From: JASHPR01 sp963729365
GTDB lineage: Bacteria; Actinomycetota; Actinomycetes; Streptosporangiales; Streptosporangiaceae
Direction of reading: 5' to 3'
NCBI GenBank assembly: GCA_963729365.1
Contig: CAVSNQ010000022.1
Span: 930,001-994,000, forward strand
Length of the DNA stretch: 64,000 nucleotides
Shown: piece after piece, positions 44,868 through 53,922 of the stretch
How the letters are laid out: every line of letters starts with the position of its first letter
Position numbering within the stretch: position 1 is the first letter of the stretch
Made by a program: the position numbers and the translations under genes
Notes under the pieces: model-generated
The model's database searches: none
What the model was told of the DNA's origin: nothing
Seen by the model: the letters and a program-made list of their open reading frames with translations, nothing else

Positions 44868-45545
44868 CTAAGGCCCGTCCTGGCGCTGGCGCGCCTCGCC
44901 GTAGCGGCGGCGGCGGACCTCGGCCGTCACCTCGGCCAGCTCCGCCTCGGTCAGGATCCGCGGTTCCCCGCGCGAGCACGCCAGCCGGTGCACGTGCGCC
45001 AGCCATTCGAGCAGCAGCGCCCGGTCGTAGGCCTCCGCGAGGGTGGCGCCGTAGCTGATCGCCCCGTGGTTCTGCAGGATCGCGGCGCGGCGGCCGTCCA
45101 GCGCCGCCACCGCGGCACTGGCCAGGCCCTCGGATCCGAACCGGGTGTACCCGGCCACCCGCACCGGCCCGCCGAGGCCGGTGATCGCGTAGTGGATGGC
45201 GGGCAGCTCGTCGCACACCGCGGACAGCGCGATGACCTCGGGTGAATGGGTATGCACCACGGCCCCGGCCCGCGTCGCGGCGTAGACGGCCAGGTGCATC
45301 GGCGTCTCCGAGGAGGGCTCGGCGGTGCCGTCCAGCAGGGTCCCGTCCATGCCGATCACGCAGATGTCGGCGGCTTTCAGGTCCCGGTAGGGGATCCCGG
45401 ACGGCGTGATCAGCACGTCGTCCCCGGCGCGCACGCTCATGTTGCCTGCGCTGCCGACGGCCAGCCCGTCGTCGAGCAAGCGGTTGCTGTAGGTGACGAG
45501 CTGCCCGCGGTGCTCGGCGTGCTCGCCATGATCGTCGCGATACAC
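44868..45545 (-). CDS. Class II aldolase/adducin family protein
   Basis: A 225-residue zinc aldolase-fold protein from GTG 45545. An upstream TTG at 45575 would place an operator inside the gene, so I reject it. SAGNMSVRAGDDVLITPSG, SSETPMHLAVYAA, HTHSPEVIALS (zinc His pair), and ILQNHGAISYG (third His) fit L-fuculose-phosphate aldolase-like enzymes. It would split a sugar phosphate or decarboxylate a related acid. Operon with an amino-acid-type permease. Confidence 0.88.
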   Translation of the reverse strand: MYRDDHGEHAEHRGQLVTYSNRLLDDGLAVGSAGNMSVRAGDDVLITPSGIPYRDLKAADICVIGMDGTLLDGTAEPSSETPMHLAVYAATRAGAVVHTHSPEVIALSAVCDELPAIHYAITGLGGPVRVAGYTRFGSEGLASAAVAALDGRRAAILQNHGAISYGATLAEAYDRALLLEWLAHVHRLACSRGEPRILTEAELAEVTAEVRRRRYGEARQRQDGP

Positions 45546-45561
45546 TACCCCGGATGGTAGA

Positions 45562-45571
45562 CGGACGTCCG
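45562..45571. promoter_or_regulatory. Palindrome CGGACGTCCG, likely TetR operator
   Basis: A perfect 10-base palindrome midway in the 56-base gap between the divergent aldolase and TetR genes, with partly symmetrical flanks (TAGA/ACA). It lies beside a run of seven A residues. Position and symmetry fit a TetR-family operator controlling both directions. Confidence 0.6.
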
Positions 45572-45601
45572 ACAAAAAAACAGCACTAGCTTGCGAGCAA
45601 C

Positions 45602-46201
45602 ATGCCGAAGGTCGTCGACTGGGATGCCAGGCGGGACGAGATCCTCAGCGCGACCTGGCGGGTGATCGCGCGCGACGGGATCGCCCGGGCCACGATCAGG
45701 GCCATCGCCCGCGAGGCGAACTGCTCGCCCGGAATCCTGGCCCACTATTTCGACGACAAGGCGGACATCCTTGGTTCCGCCTTGCTCATGTCCCATCGGC
45801 GGGTGGCGGCCCGGATGGACGCCGGGACCGCCGGGCTCAGCGGGCTCAAGGCGCTGAAGGTGGTCATGCTCGAGGCGCTCCCCCTCGACGAGCGGCGGGA
45901 TCTCGAGGCGCAGATCGAGATCAGCTTCTGGGGCCGGGCCCTGGGAACGGCGGAGCTCAGGGACCTGCAGCACACCGAGTTCGATCACCTGTGCGCCCGG
46001 CTGCACCGGCATCTGGCCGAGGCGCGCGACCGCGGTGAGCTGGCTGGCTCGGTCGACCTGGGCCTTGCCACGCACCAGCTGGTCGTGCTCATCGACGGCC
46101 TGAGCGCCGAGCGCGTGCTGTACCCCGGCCGGGTGACGCCCGGCCGCCAGGTCGAGATGCTCGAGACCCTGCTGGACAGTTTCCGGCACCGCCCGGGCTG
46201 A
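45602..46201 (+). CDS. TetR family transcriptional regulator (BetI-like C-terminal domain)
   Basis: A 199-residue regulator from ATG 45602. The N-terminal helix-turn-helix is visible (RVIARDGIARATIRAIAREANCSPGILAHYF, in parts) and the C-terminal ligand domain (LEAQIEISFWGRAL, HQLVVLIDGLSAERVL) matches TetR_C_6/BetI-type proteins. Divergent from the aldolase-permease operon with a palindrome between, it is the obvious repressor of that operon. Ligand unknown; perhaps the transported substrate or its aldehyde. Confidence 0.9.
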   Translation: MPKVVDWDARRDEILSATWRVIARDGIARATIRAIAREANCSPGILAHYFDDKADILGSALLMSHRRVAARMDAGTAGLSGLKALKVVMLEALPLDERRDLEAQIEISFWGRALGTAELRDLQHTEFDHLCARLHRHLAEARDRGELAGSVDLGLATHQLVVLIDGLSAERVLYPGRVTPGRQVEMLETLLDSFRHRPG

Positions 46202-46251
46202 CCGGCCGGGGCCAGGTTCGGGCACCATCGGGCTGGGTACCGCAGCGAGAG

Positions 46252-47862
46252 ATGTCCGAAGTCGGGGGAGGTCATCAGCCAGCCGGGACACGTTCCGGGC
46301 TGGTATCCCTGGGCTGGCTGGCCGCGCTCGGGATCGGCAGCTCGATCCTGATCATGATCGTGGCGTCGGCCGCCAGGTACAGCGCGCCGGTCCCGCCGAT
46401 GCCGAGGCCGGCCGGACCGCTGCCGGTCGAGCTTCCGCTGCGGCTGCCGGACACCCTGGTGACACTCGGGCTGTGGGCCGCGGCGATCCTGGGCGGCGGC
46501 GGCGTGGCCGCCGGGCTCGCCGCCGTGTCACGAGGCGCGCGGTATCCCGCCTGGGTGCTGATCGCGGCCGCGCTCGTCGCCGTGGCGGCGCTTACCGTGC
46601 TCCCCCCGGCAGGCTCCACGGACACCGTCAGCTACGCCACCTACGGCCGGATGGCCGTGCTCGGCCACAACCCTTACCTGATGACCCCCGAACAGCTCCG
46701 GCACACCGGCGATCCCATCGGCAGGCTGGCCCACCTCATCTGGCGCAGGCACCCGTCGCTGTACGGCCCGCTGGCCACGGCGGAGCAGTGGGCGGCCGCC
46801 CGGCTCGGGGGCACGTCGGCGACATCGATCATCGGCTGGCTGAAGCTGTGGAACGCGATCGTCTTCCTCGGCGTGACGCTGGGCCTGGACCGGCTGCTGC
46901 GCGGCGACCCGGCCCGCCGCGTCCGGGCGCACCTGCTGTGGTCGGTTAATCCGCTGCTGCTCTGGGCGCTGATCGCGGGCGGTCACCTCGACGTGCTGGC
47001 GGCCGGCGCGGCCCTTCTCGGCCTGACCATGCTGCGTTCCGCGCCGCCCGGCACTGGGCTGAGCGGCGCCGGGCGGCTGGCGGCCGGGCGGCCTGGCGTC
47101 CGCGCGGCCAGCGCGCTGGCCGCCGGGATGCTGGTCGGCCTGGCCGCCGACGTCATGCTGACCTACCTGCTGCTCGGCCTCGGCCTGGCGTGGGCGCTGC
47201 GCCGGTCGGCCACGGCGCTGGCCGCCGCCGTGGCCGGGATCTGCGCCACGCTGGTGCCGGCCTACGCGTGGATCGGCCCGCCCATCTTCCGCTCACTGTC
47301 CAAGCGCCGGGGCAAGGTCGGAGCCGACAACTTCTACCAGCTGATCTCCGGCTCGTTCCGGCACCAGCTGCCGTCCGCCACGTCGCTGTTCGTCGGGCTC
47401 GCGTTCCTGGCCCTGGCCGCGCTGATGCTGGGGCGCCTCCCGGACGCGGTGCCCGGCCTGCCCGCCATCAGGCCAGCCCTGGCCATCAGCATCGCCTGGC
47501 TGTTCATCTGGTACTACCAGCTGCCCTGGTACGACACGATGGCCATCGGCCTGCTCGCGGTCTACCCGGCCTCCCGGCTCGACTGGGCCGTGACCGGGCA
47601 GCTGACGGCGGGCACGATCGCGCTCATGCCGGGCAGCGTGACGCCGCTGCATCCGCACTGGCTGGCCAGGCTCGCTTATCTCCTCTCGTTCCGGCTGATG
47701 CCCGCTGTCCTGCTTCTCGCCCTGGCCGCCCTGGTCTGGCTGTGCCTGTCCAGGGCCTGGAAGATCCGCCGGCCGCCCGCCGCCCGCCGCCCCGACGTAC
47801 CGGCGCTCCAGCCTGCCGCCGCCCCGGACCGGTTACTGCGCGGCCTGACACGATGCGGCTAA
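46252..47862 (+). CDS. Polyprenol-phosphomannose-dependent mannosyltransferase-like membrane protein (copy 1)
   Basis: A 536-residue GT-C type glycosyltransferase with about 12-13 membrane helices. The loop after helix 3 has PPAGSTDTVSYATYGRMAVLGHNPY, with the catalytic Asp common to MptA/MptB-like enzymes. LKLWNAIVFLGVTLGLDRLL and FIWYYQLPWYD are shared with its downstream paralogue. It likely adds mannose from a polyprenol carrier to a cell-envelope glycan such as lipomannan. Start ATG 46252. Confidence 0.82.
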   Translation: MSEVGGGHQPAGTRSGLVSLGWLAALGIGSSILIMIVASAARYSAPVPPMPRPAGPLPVELPLRLPDTLVTLGLWAAAILGGGGVAAGLAAVSRGARYPAWVLIAAALVAVAALTVLPPAGSTDTVSYATYGRMAVLGHNPYLMTPEQLRHTGDPIGRLAHLIWRRHPSLYGPLATAEQWAAARLGGTSATSIIGWLKLWNAIVFLGVTLGLDRLLRGDPARRVRAHLLWSVNPLLLWALIAGGHLDVLAAGAALLGLTMLRSAPPGTGLSGAGRLAAGRPGVRAASALAAGMLVGLAADVMLTYLLLGLGLAWALRRSATALAAAVAGICATLVPAYAWIGPPIFRSLSKRRGKVGADNFYQLISGSFRHQLPSATSLFVGLAFLALAALMLGRLPDAVPGLPAIRPALAISIAWLFIWYYQLPWYDTMAIGLLAVYPASRLDWAVTGQLTAGTIALMPGSVTPLHPHWLARLAYLLSFRLMPAVLLLALAALVWLCLSRAWKIRRPPAARRPDVPALQPAAAPDRLLRGLTRCG

Positions 47863-48038
47863 AGCCGCCAGGCGAGCACCTGGCCGCCAGCCGGGTTCCC
47901 GGTATCCGCCGGCCCTTCAGCAGGCTCCTAGTCAGCGGTCACGATTCGGGTACTGTGTTGCCAGTCATCCGCGATCGGGACACCGGCGCAGAAAATTGGC
48001 GATCAGCCACGAACTAGCAACCGGGACGAGCAGGCATA

Positions 48039-49622
48039 GTGAGTTCCGCCGCGAGCACTGCCACAGGCACCGGCTCACCGCGCCCGGAGGAGCCAGCGAC
48101 ACCCGCGTCGGCCCGCCTGACCCGGAACCTCACCTGGGCAGCGGCCACCGGGATCGGCAGCTCAATCCTGATCATGATCGTGGCATCGGCCGTCAAGTAC
48201 AGCCCGGCGATTCCCCCGCCGCCCTGGTCGTCGGGCCTGCCGATGCTGGAGATCAGCGGCCATCTGCCGGTGGCGGCGACGTACGCCGGGCTGTGGGCCG
48301 CGGCGATCCTCGGCGGTGGCGGCGTCATCGCCGGGCTGGCGGCCGTGGCCCGCGGCGCCCGGTTCCCGGCCAGGCTGCTGATCACGGCCGCGCTGGTCAC
48401 GGTCGCGGTATTCGCCGTGCTCCCGCCCGCCGGATCCACCGACACGCTCAGCTATGCCACCTTCGGCCGGATCGCTGCGCTCGGCCACAACCCGTACATA
48501 ATGACCCCGATTCAGCTGGACAGGACCGGCGATCCCATCGGGAAGCTGCAGATCCTGCTCTGGCGGCACCGCGGGTCGGTCTACGGCCCGCTGGCGACCA
48601 CGGAGGAACGGGCCGCTGCCGAGCTGGGCGGCACATCCCCGCAGCAGATCGTGTTCTGGCTGAAGCTCTGGAACGCTATCGTCTTCGCCGCCGTGGTGCT
48701 CGCCCTGGACCGGATGCTCCGTTCCGACCCGGCCCGGCGCGCGCGCGCGCACCTGCTCTGGTCGCTGAACCCGTTGGTGCTGTGGGGCATCGTCGCCAGC
48801 GGGCACCTGCAGGGCATGGCCACCGCTGCGAGCTTCTTCGGACTGGCCATGCTGCGCACACGGCGGACGTCAGGACATCCCGAATCCTCGGGGCCCGGGC
48901 TGCTCTCCGCGCTGGCCGCCGGAGTGCTCGTCGGAGTGGCCGCGGATCTCCTGCTCTACTACCTCATTCTCGGCCTGGCGCTGGTGTGGGCGCTGCGACG
49001 GTCGGTCACCGGGCTGGTCGCGGCCGTCGCGGGCATGGGCACCGTGGTCATCCTGCCCTACCTGTCGCTCGGCAGCCCGAGCGTGCACGCGCTCCTCACC
49101 CGCGGAGGCAAGGCCTCCGCAGACAACTTCTACCAGCTATTCTCCGAGTCGCTCCGGAACCAGCTCCCGCATAGCCTGACCTTGTTCGTGGTGCTCGCAT
49201 GCGGCGTTCTCGCCCTGCTGCTGCTGTGGCGGCTCCCCGATGTCGTGCCTGAGCTGCCGGCGGTCCAGCCTGCCCTGGCGGTCGGCGTCGCCTGGCTGTT
49301 CCTGTGGTACTACCAGCTGCCCTGGTATGACGCTCTGATCCTCGCGCTGCTTGCGCTATACCCCGCCTCGCGGCTCGACTACGTGGTGATGGTGCAGCTG
49401 ACGGCGAGCGCGTTCGCGCAGATGCCGGGGGGCAACCCCTTCGAGCCGCCCCTTGGCTGGCTGCAGACGTTCTCGCATGAGACCTGGTTTGGCTTGACAC
49501 CGCTGGTGCTGATCGGGTCTGTGGTAGCCGTGGTCGTCCTATGCGTGTCCCGGGCCTGGAACGTCGGCCCGCCCCTGGCGGACCGGACGGGCCGGGCTCC
49601 CGACGTGCCCGCACTCGGATAG
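48039..49622 (+). CDS. Polyprenol-phosphomannose-dependent mannosyltransferase-like membrane protein (copy 2)
   Basis: A 527-residue paralogue of the preceding gene with the same topology and shared blocks (IGSSILIMIVASA, LPPAGSTDTLSYATFGRIAALGHNPY, LWYYQLPWYD). The start is GTG 48039. The two are separated by 176 bases with no gene (47863-48038) and have clearly diverged. The pair may build two linkages or two glycans; substrate differences are unknown. The protein acts in the cytoplasmic membrane. Confidence 0.82.
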   Translation: MSSAASTATGTGSPRPEEPATPASARLTRNLTWAAATGIGSSILIMIVASAVKYSPAIPPPPWSSGLPMLEISGHLPVAATYAGLWAAAILGGGGVIAGLAAVARGARFPARLLITAALVTVAVFAVLPPAGSTDTLSYATFGRIAALGHNPYIMTPIQLDRTGDPIGKLQILLWRHRGSVYGPLATTEERAAAELGGTSPQQIVFWLKLWNAIVFAAVVLALDRMLRSDPARRARAHLLWSLNPLVLWGIVASGHLQGMATAASFFGLAMLRTRRTSGHPESSGPGLLSALAAGVLVGVAADLLLYYLILGLALVWALRRSVTGLVAAVAGMGTVVILPYLSLGSPSVHALLTRGGKASADNFYQLFSESLRNQLPHSLTLFVVLACGVLALLLLWRLPDVVPELPAVQPALAVGVAWLFLWYYQLPWYDALILALLALYPASRLDYVVMVQLTASAFAQMPGGNPFEPPLGWLQTFSHETWFGLTPLVLIGSVVAVVVLCVSRAWNVGPPLADRTGRAPDVPALG

Positions 49623-49662
49623 GCTGCCCGGGCATGTCCCGGGCGAGGAGGAGGGGCCGGTG

Positions 49663-50859
49663 ATGTCGTTCGACATCGACGCCGTGCGGGCCAGGTTCTC
49701 GTCGCTGGGAGGCGACTTCGTCTTTCTCGACGCTCCCGGCGGCACCCAGACCCCGGACGAGGTCGGCGCCGCGGTCGCTCGCTTCTACTCCGACGCCAGC
49801 GGCAACACCGGCGCTCCGTACGCGACCAGCCGCCGCATCGAGGCCGTGGTCTCCGCCGCCCGCGAGGCCACCGCGCGCTTCCTCGGCTGCGATGGCGACG
49901 AGATCGTGTTCGGCGGCAGCATGACCTCGCTCAACTTCGCGCTGTCCCGCACGCTCGCCCGCACGCTGCAGCCGGGCGACGAGATCCTGGTCACCCGGCT
50001 CGACCACGACGCCAACGTCGCGCCGTGGCTGGAGCTGGCCAGCGACATGGGGCTGGTCGTCCGGCTGGTCGACGTGAACGCCGACACCACGCTGGACCTG
50101 TCCGACCTGGAGCGCCAGCTCGGGCCGCGGACGCGGGTCGTCTCGTTCCCCTGGGCGTCGAACGCGGTGGGCACCACGGTCGATGCCCGGGCGGTGTGCG
50201 ACCTCGCGCACCGGGCGGGCGCGCTGGCCTGGATCGACGCCGTGCAGTACGCGCCGCACGAGCCGATGGACGTCCTGGCTGCGGGCGCCGACGTGCTGCT
50301 GTGCTCGGCCTACAAGTTCTGCGGGCCGCACCTGGGCATCGCCTACGGCCGGCGTGACCTGCTCGAATCGTGGCGGCCCTACAAGGCCAGGCCCGCGCCG
50401 ATGCAGCCGGTCGGCCACCGGTTCGAGACCGGCACCATGCAGTACGAGCTGCTGGCCGGGCTGATCGCGGCCCTGGCCTACACCGACAGCCTGGGCGGGA
50501 CGGCCGGGCTCGCCGCCTGGGAGCGTGAGCTTGGCGAGCGGCTGCTCGCCGGGCTGCCCTCGGGGGCGCGGCTCTACGGCCTGCCCACGATGGCGGGCCG
50601 GGTCCCGACGTTCCTGGTCAACTTCCCCGGCGTGTCGTCGGCCGCGCTGTCCGTCTCGCTGGCCGACCGGGGCTTCGGGGTCTGGAGCGGGGACAGCTAC
50701 TACGCGCCCGGGCTGTACGAGCGGGTGGCCTGGGGCGAGGCGCTGCGGATCGGCCTGGCCCATTACAACACCCTCGACGAGGTGGACCGGTTCAACGAGG
50801 CACTCGCCTCGCTGGTGGCTGAGCACACGGCAGGCTCGCTGCATCCTTCGGGGCGGTAA
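49663..50859 (+). CDS. Cysteine desulfurase-like PLP protein
   Basis: A 398-residue class V aminotransferase-fold enzyme. FLDAPGGTQTPDEVGAAVARFY, FGGSMTSLNFALSRTLAR, RLDHDANVAPWLELA and the PLP Lys in CSAYKFCGPHLGI (near residue 218) match the desulfurase-like TIGR01976 group. GGGCC-type ribosome site is followed by GTG 49660 and ATG 49663; either may start it. The family is usually not the main IscS/SufS; it may act on cysteine or selenocysteine-like compounds. A bicupin gene follows two bases later. Confidence 0.87.
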   Translation: MSFDIDAVRARFSSLGGDFVFLDAPGGTQTPDEVGAAVARFYSDASGNTGAPYATSRRIEAVVSAAREATARFLGCDGDEIVFGGSMTSLNFALSRTLARTLQPGDEILVTRLDHDANVAPWLELASDMGLVVRLVDVNADTTLDLSDLERQLGPRTRVVSFPWASNAVGTTVDARAVCDLAHRAGALAWIDAVQYAPHEPMDVLAAGADVLLCSAYKFCGPHLGIAYGRRDLLESWRPYKARPAPMQPVGHRFETGTMQYELLAGLIAALAYTDSLGGTAGLAAWERELGERLLAGLPSGARLYGLPTMAGRVPTFLVNFPGVSSAALSVSLADRGFGVWSGDSYYAPGLYERVAWGEALRIGLAHYNTLDEVDRFNEALASLVAEHTAGSLHPSGR

Positions 50860-50861
50860 CG

Positions 50862-51533
50862 ATGGCACCACCGGTAGCCGCCGGGCCCGCCGGCCTGGTC
50901 CGGCGCATGGTCAGCGCGGCACCGGGATCGCGGTTCGAGGGGGTGGCCGGCTCCGGCGGCGAGCTGTGGTTCGTGATCGCGGGTGGCGGCCGGCTCGACG
51001 CGGGCGAGCTGCACGGCGAGCGTGGCGTGCCCGTGGGCCGGGACACGGGGGTCTGGATACCGCCCCGCGCTCGGTACCGGCTCGCCGCCGACCAGGACGT
51101 GCTGCTCGATGCGGTCGCGCTGCCCGCGGCGGCGCTGGAGGCGGGCGCCCCCGGGATGCCGCGGATATCCGAGCTCGGCGGCTGCGAGGTCGAGCAGACC
51201 GGCGACCGCCGCTTCCGCGTGCTGCTGGGCCCCGGCCGCGGCTGCGAGGCGGCGACCCAGTTCGTGGGCGAGATCCCGCCCGGCCAGGCGCCCGAGCACC
51301 GCCACCCCTACGACGAGGTCGTGCTCATCCTCGAGGGCGAGGGCGTGGCCCACGCGGGAGGCACAGACCAGGTCCTGGTCCCGGGCACCCGCGTGCACCT
51401 GCCTCGTGGCCTGCCGCACTGCCTGGAGAACACCGGGCGCGCCGCCCTGGTGGTCCTCGGCGTATTCCACCCCGGCGGCAGCCCGGCGGCGAAGACCGCG
51501 GCGGCCGCATCGTCGTGGCGCCGCTCAAGGTGA
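50862..51533 (+). CDS. Two-domain cupin (bicupin) protein
   Basis: A 223-residue protein. The first half is a degraded cupin (ELWFVIAGGGRLDAGE, VWIPPRARYRL) lacking the His motif; the second half has a full motif set (EHRHPYDEVVLILEGEGVAH and LPRGLPHCLEN). It ends with an Ala/Arg-rich tail. It starts two bases after the desulfurase-like gene and so should be co-translated. Possible roles are metal-dependent dioxygenase, isomerase or sulfur-compound handling; the context is suggestive only. Confidence 0.8.
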   Translation: MAPPVAAGPAGLVRRMVSAAPGSRFEGVAGSGGELWFVIAGGGRLDAGELHGERGVPVGRDTGVWIPPRARYRLAADQDVLLDAVALPAAALEAGAPGMPRISELGGCEVEQTGDRRFRVLLGPGRGCEAATQFVGEIPPGQAPEHRHPYDEVVLILEGEGVAHAGGTDQVLVPGTRVHLPRGLPHCLENTGRAALVVLGVFHPGGSPAAKTAAAASSWRRSR

Positions 51534-51670
51534 GCGGGGCCAACGGCGGGCCTGCGCGGATGTTCGCTCTGGTCGACGACCCGCGGTGACGCCGCGTAGC
51601 GGTAGCGGCATGATCTCGTTGATGTGGCGGAGGTGCTTGTGAACCAGTCGTCGTGGAGGCGTTCGGGTAC

Positions 51671-52354
51671 TCAGTCGGGGGCGGCGCGGCGGCCGGAGTC
51701 TCGGGCGCCGAGGAGGGTGATGGCCGCGATCCCGGTGACGAGTACCAGTGCGGCGCAGATGGCCGCGCCGCGGTCGTGCGGCGGCCGGGCGGGCCAGATC
51801 CAGGGCGTGGTCCAGTGCGCGGCCAGCACCGACTCGGTAGCCAGCCAGTAGGCCATCGGGCCGGTCCACCCGAACGCGCCGCCGAGCGCCGCGGCGCACA
51901 GCAGGCCGGTGCCGGTCATCCCGGCGAGGTTGCGGAGCAGGGCGAGGGTGCCGCCGGGCAGGACCCCGCCGGCGGCTCCGGCCGCCAGTGCGCCGAACGC
52001 GGCCGCGGTGAGCGCGACGGCGGCGGCCAGCCGCAGCCAGGGCAGCCAGCGGCCGGTGGCCCGTTCGGGGTCGCCGAACGGGCCGTGGGTGGTGACCGCG
52101 ATGACCGCGGCGGCCCCGGCCTCGATCGTCAGCGGGATCAGGGCCTGCGCGGCGGCTCCGCCGGCGACGTTCCACCGCCAGTGCAGCGCCGCCCAGAGCA
52201 GGGCACCGAGACCCGCCAGCAGCCCGAGGGCGGCCGGGACGCGCCGGCTGAGCAGGTACAGCCACGCCAGCCGCAGCGAGGCGGCGGCGGGCCGGGCGGC
52301 CAGCCGGGCGGAGACGGCTCCCGGCGGCGAGCTCTGGACCCCGGCGGCGGTCAT
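51671..52354 (-). CDS. Membrane protein of an ABC exporter operon
   Basis: A 227-residue integral membrane protein, from ATG 52354, which overlaps the preceding permease stop (ATGA). About six hydrophobic helices are visible, e.g. LGLLAGLGALLWAALHW, AVALTAAAFGALAAGAAGG and AAICAALVLVTGIAAITLL. The tail is basic. It is the last gene of a five-gene operon; probably a second membrane-spanning component of the same transporter. No specific family is recognised. Confidence 0.7.
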   Translation of the reverse strand: MTAAGVQSSPPGAVSARLAARPAAASLRLAWLYLLSRRVPAALGLLAGLGALLWAALHWRWNVAGGAAAQALIPLTIEAGAAAVIAVTTHGPFGDPERATGRWLPWLRLAAAVALTAAAFGALAAGAAGGVLPGGTLALLRNLAGMTGTGLLCAAALGGAFGWTGPMAYWLATESVLAAHWTTPWIWPARPPHDRGAAICAALVLVTGIAAITLLGARDSGRRAAPD

Positions 52355-53922
52355 GGCAGCTGTCCCAGGGTGAGCTGGCCAGACCGCAGCGCGGCCAGGT
52401 GAGCGGCGAGCCAGGCGTGCCGGGCGGCGGCGGGCAGCGCGGCGAACCGCCGGGCCGCGGCATAGACCGGCCCGCGCGGCGACCCTGGCCCGGTTGCGGA
52501 CTCTGACCCGACAACGAGCCCCGGCAGGTCTGCTCCGGCCCAGTTCGGCAGCCCGAAGATCTCCAGCGCCTGGGGCTGCGCGGCGAACGGCAGGCCGGCG
52601 TGCTGCAGCAGGGCGGCCTGCACCGCCTGCTGCGCCGCGGTGCCCGCGCCGTTGCCCGCCACGAACTCGTGCACCGACAGCAGCGCCATCTCCTGATCGA
52701 ACTGCCCCGTGGAACCGGGGGTCGCGCTCGGCAGCGTGTTGAACACATCGAGCGGCAGGCGCAGCACCGGCGGGGTGCCGCTGATCGTCACCGCCACGCC
52801 GTCCTGGTCCTCGAACATGCCGCTGGCGTACCGGCCGGCCACCTGGGCGACGCGGACCGGCGCGCCGGGCAGGCCGGCCACCTGCGCGAGCACCGGCCGC
52901 AGGTCGGCTGCGATCTCCGGCAGGTAGCGCCGGTAGGCCGGATTCAGGCACACCGGTACCCCGGCGGCCCGGGCGCAGACCGGGGTGTAGCCGATCGGCC
53001 GGTCATTGGCCGCGTCGTGCAGCGCGGGGATGGCAATGCCCTGGGGCGTGAGCCGGGCGGTCCGGACCAGCCCGGAAGCGGTCCCGGCCGCCGCCACCCC
53101 GGCCAGCGTGACCACCGCGGCCGCCGCCCGCAGCCGCGGGCTCCCGGCCCGGGCGGGCAGGCCCAGCACGCCGATCGCCACCACGGCGAGTCCGCCCAGG
53201 AACATCATCCGGGCGATCGGCAGGTCCGGCAGATAGGGATACAAGATCCCGGAGACCGGCTGGTAGTTGCCGTTGGCGTTGGTCGGCAAGATCAGCGGCC
53301 ACCCGCTGGTATCGCGAAACCCGTTCTGATCCGACACGAGCACCGCGAGGAAGGCTCCGAACGCGGCCACCGGCGCGGCGAACCGGCTGGGGAAGAAGGC
53401 GCCGACCGCGAACCCCGCGGCGCTGAACGCGGTCACGGCCGCGGCGCCGACCGCCACCCACCACCACGGCGGCGAGCCCTGCAGGCCCTCCTGGTGGGCG
53501 TAGACGGCGAACATGACGCCCACGAAGACCAGGTAGCCGCCGACCGCCCAGATCGCGGCCGCCGCCCACGCGGCGAGCTGGGCCGCCCAGCGCGGCCAGA
53601 CGGCGCCGGCCACGAGGTCGGCGGTGCGGCGACGGCCATCCCGCGACCCGATCCAGGCGGCCGCGCCGGCCACGAACGGCGCGAAATCCAGGAAGGCGCG
53701 CCCCTGCCCCATGTTCCAGAACGTGCGCTGCACCCAGAAGGGCGGCGCGCCCCCGCCGAACCGGTAGGAGTCGAACCAGAACAGCACGGCGATGACCGGC
53801 AAGATCCACGGCATCGCGCTGCGGCGCAACTCAATCCGCAGCAGCCGGGCCGCCGTCAGCGTCACCGCGCCCCCCGCGCGCGGCGGCCGGTGCCGGGCCG
53901 GGGCGTCGGTCACGGCGGTCAT
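52351..53922 (-). CDS. Large ABC transporter permease with an unusual soluble C-terminal half
   Basis: A 523-residue protein from ATG 53922, overlapping the ATPase stop by ATGA. The first 300 residues have about six membrane helices (AAWIGS, VGGYLVFVGVMFAVYA, FSAAGFAVGAFFPSRF, LGGLAVVAIGVLGLP). The remaining 220 residues are soluble and contain PVCLNPAYRRYLPEI, a FDQEMALLSVHEFVAGNG motif and QAALLQHAGLPFAAQ. HEFVA resembles, but is not, an HExxH zinc site. It may be the exporter subunit with an external substrate domain. Confidence 0.75.
   Translation of the reverse strand: MTAVTDAPARHRPPRAGGAVTLTAARLLRIELRRSAMPWILPVIAVLFWFDSYRFGGGAPPFWVQRTFWNMGQGRAFLDFAPFVAGAAAWIGSRDGRRRTADLVAGAVWPRWAAQLAAWAAAAIWAVGGYLVFVGVMFAVYAHQEGLQGSPPWWWVAVGAAAVTAFSAAGFAVGAFFPSRFAAPVAAFGAFLAVLVSDQNGFRDTSGWPLILPTNANGNYQPVSGILYPYLPDLPIARMMFLGGLAVVAIGVLGLPARAGSPRLRAAAAVVTLAGVAAAGTASGLVRTARLTPQGIAIPALHDAANDRPIGYTPVCARAAGVPVCLNPAYRRYLPEIAADLRPVLAQVAGLPGAPVRVAQVAGRYASGMFEDQDGVAVTISGTPPVLRLPLDVFNTLPSATPGSTGQFDQEMALLSVHEFVAGNGAGTAAQQAVQAALLQHAGLPFAAQPQALEIFGLPNWAGADLPGLVVGSESATGPGSPRGPVYAAARRFAALPAAARHAWLAAHLAALRSGQLTLGQLP

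Noticed and set aside
47190..49174. Plus-strand frames inside the mannosyltransferase pair
   Set aside because: Out of frame with the membrane proteins, with no membrane segments or motifs.
53740..53800. Sequence like a tRNA T-arm (GAGTCGAACC)
   Set aside because: It lies inside the permease gene and has no acceptor, anticodon or D arm around it.
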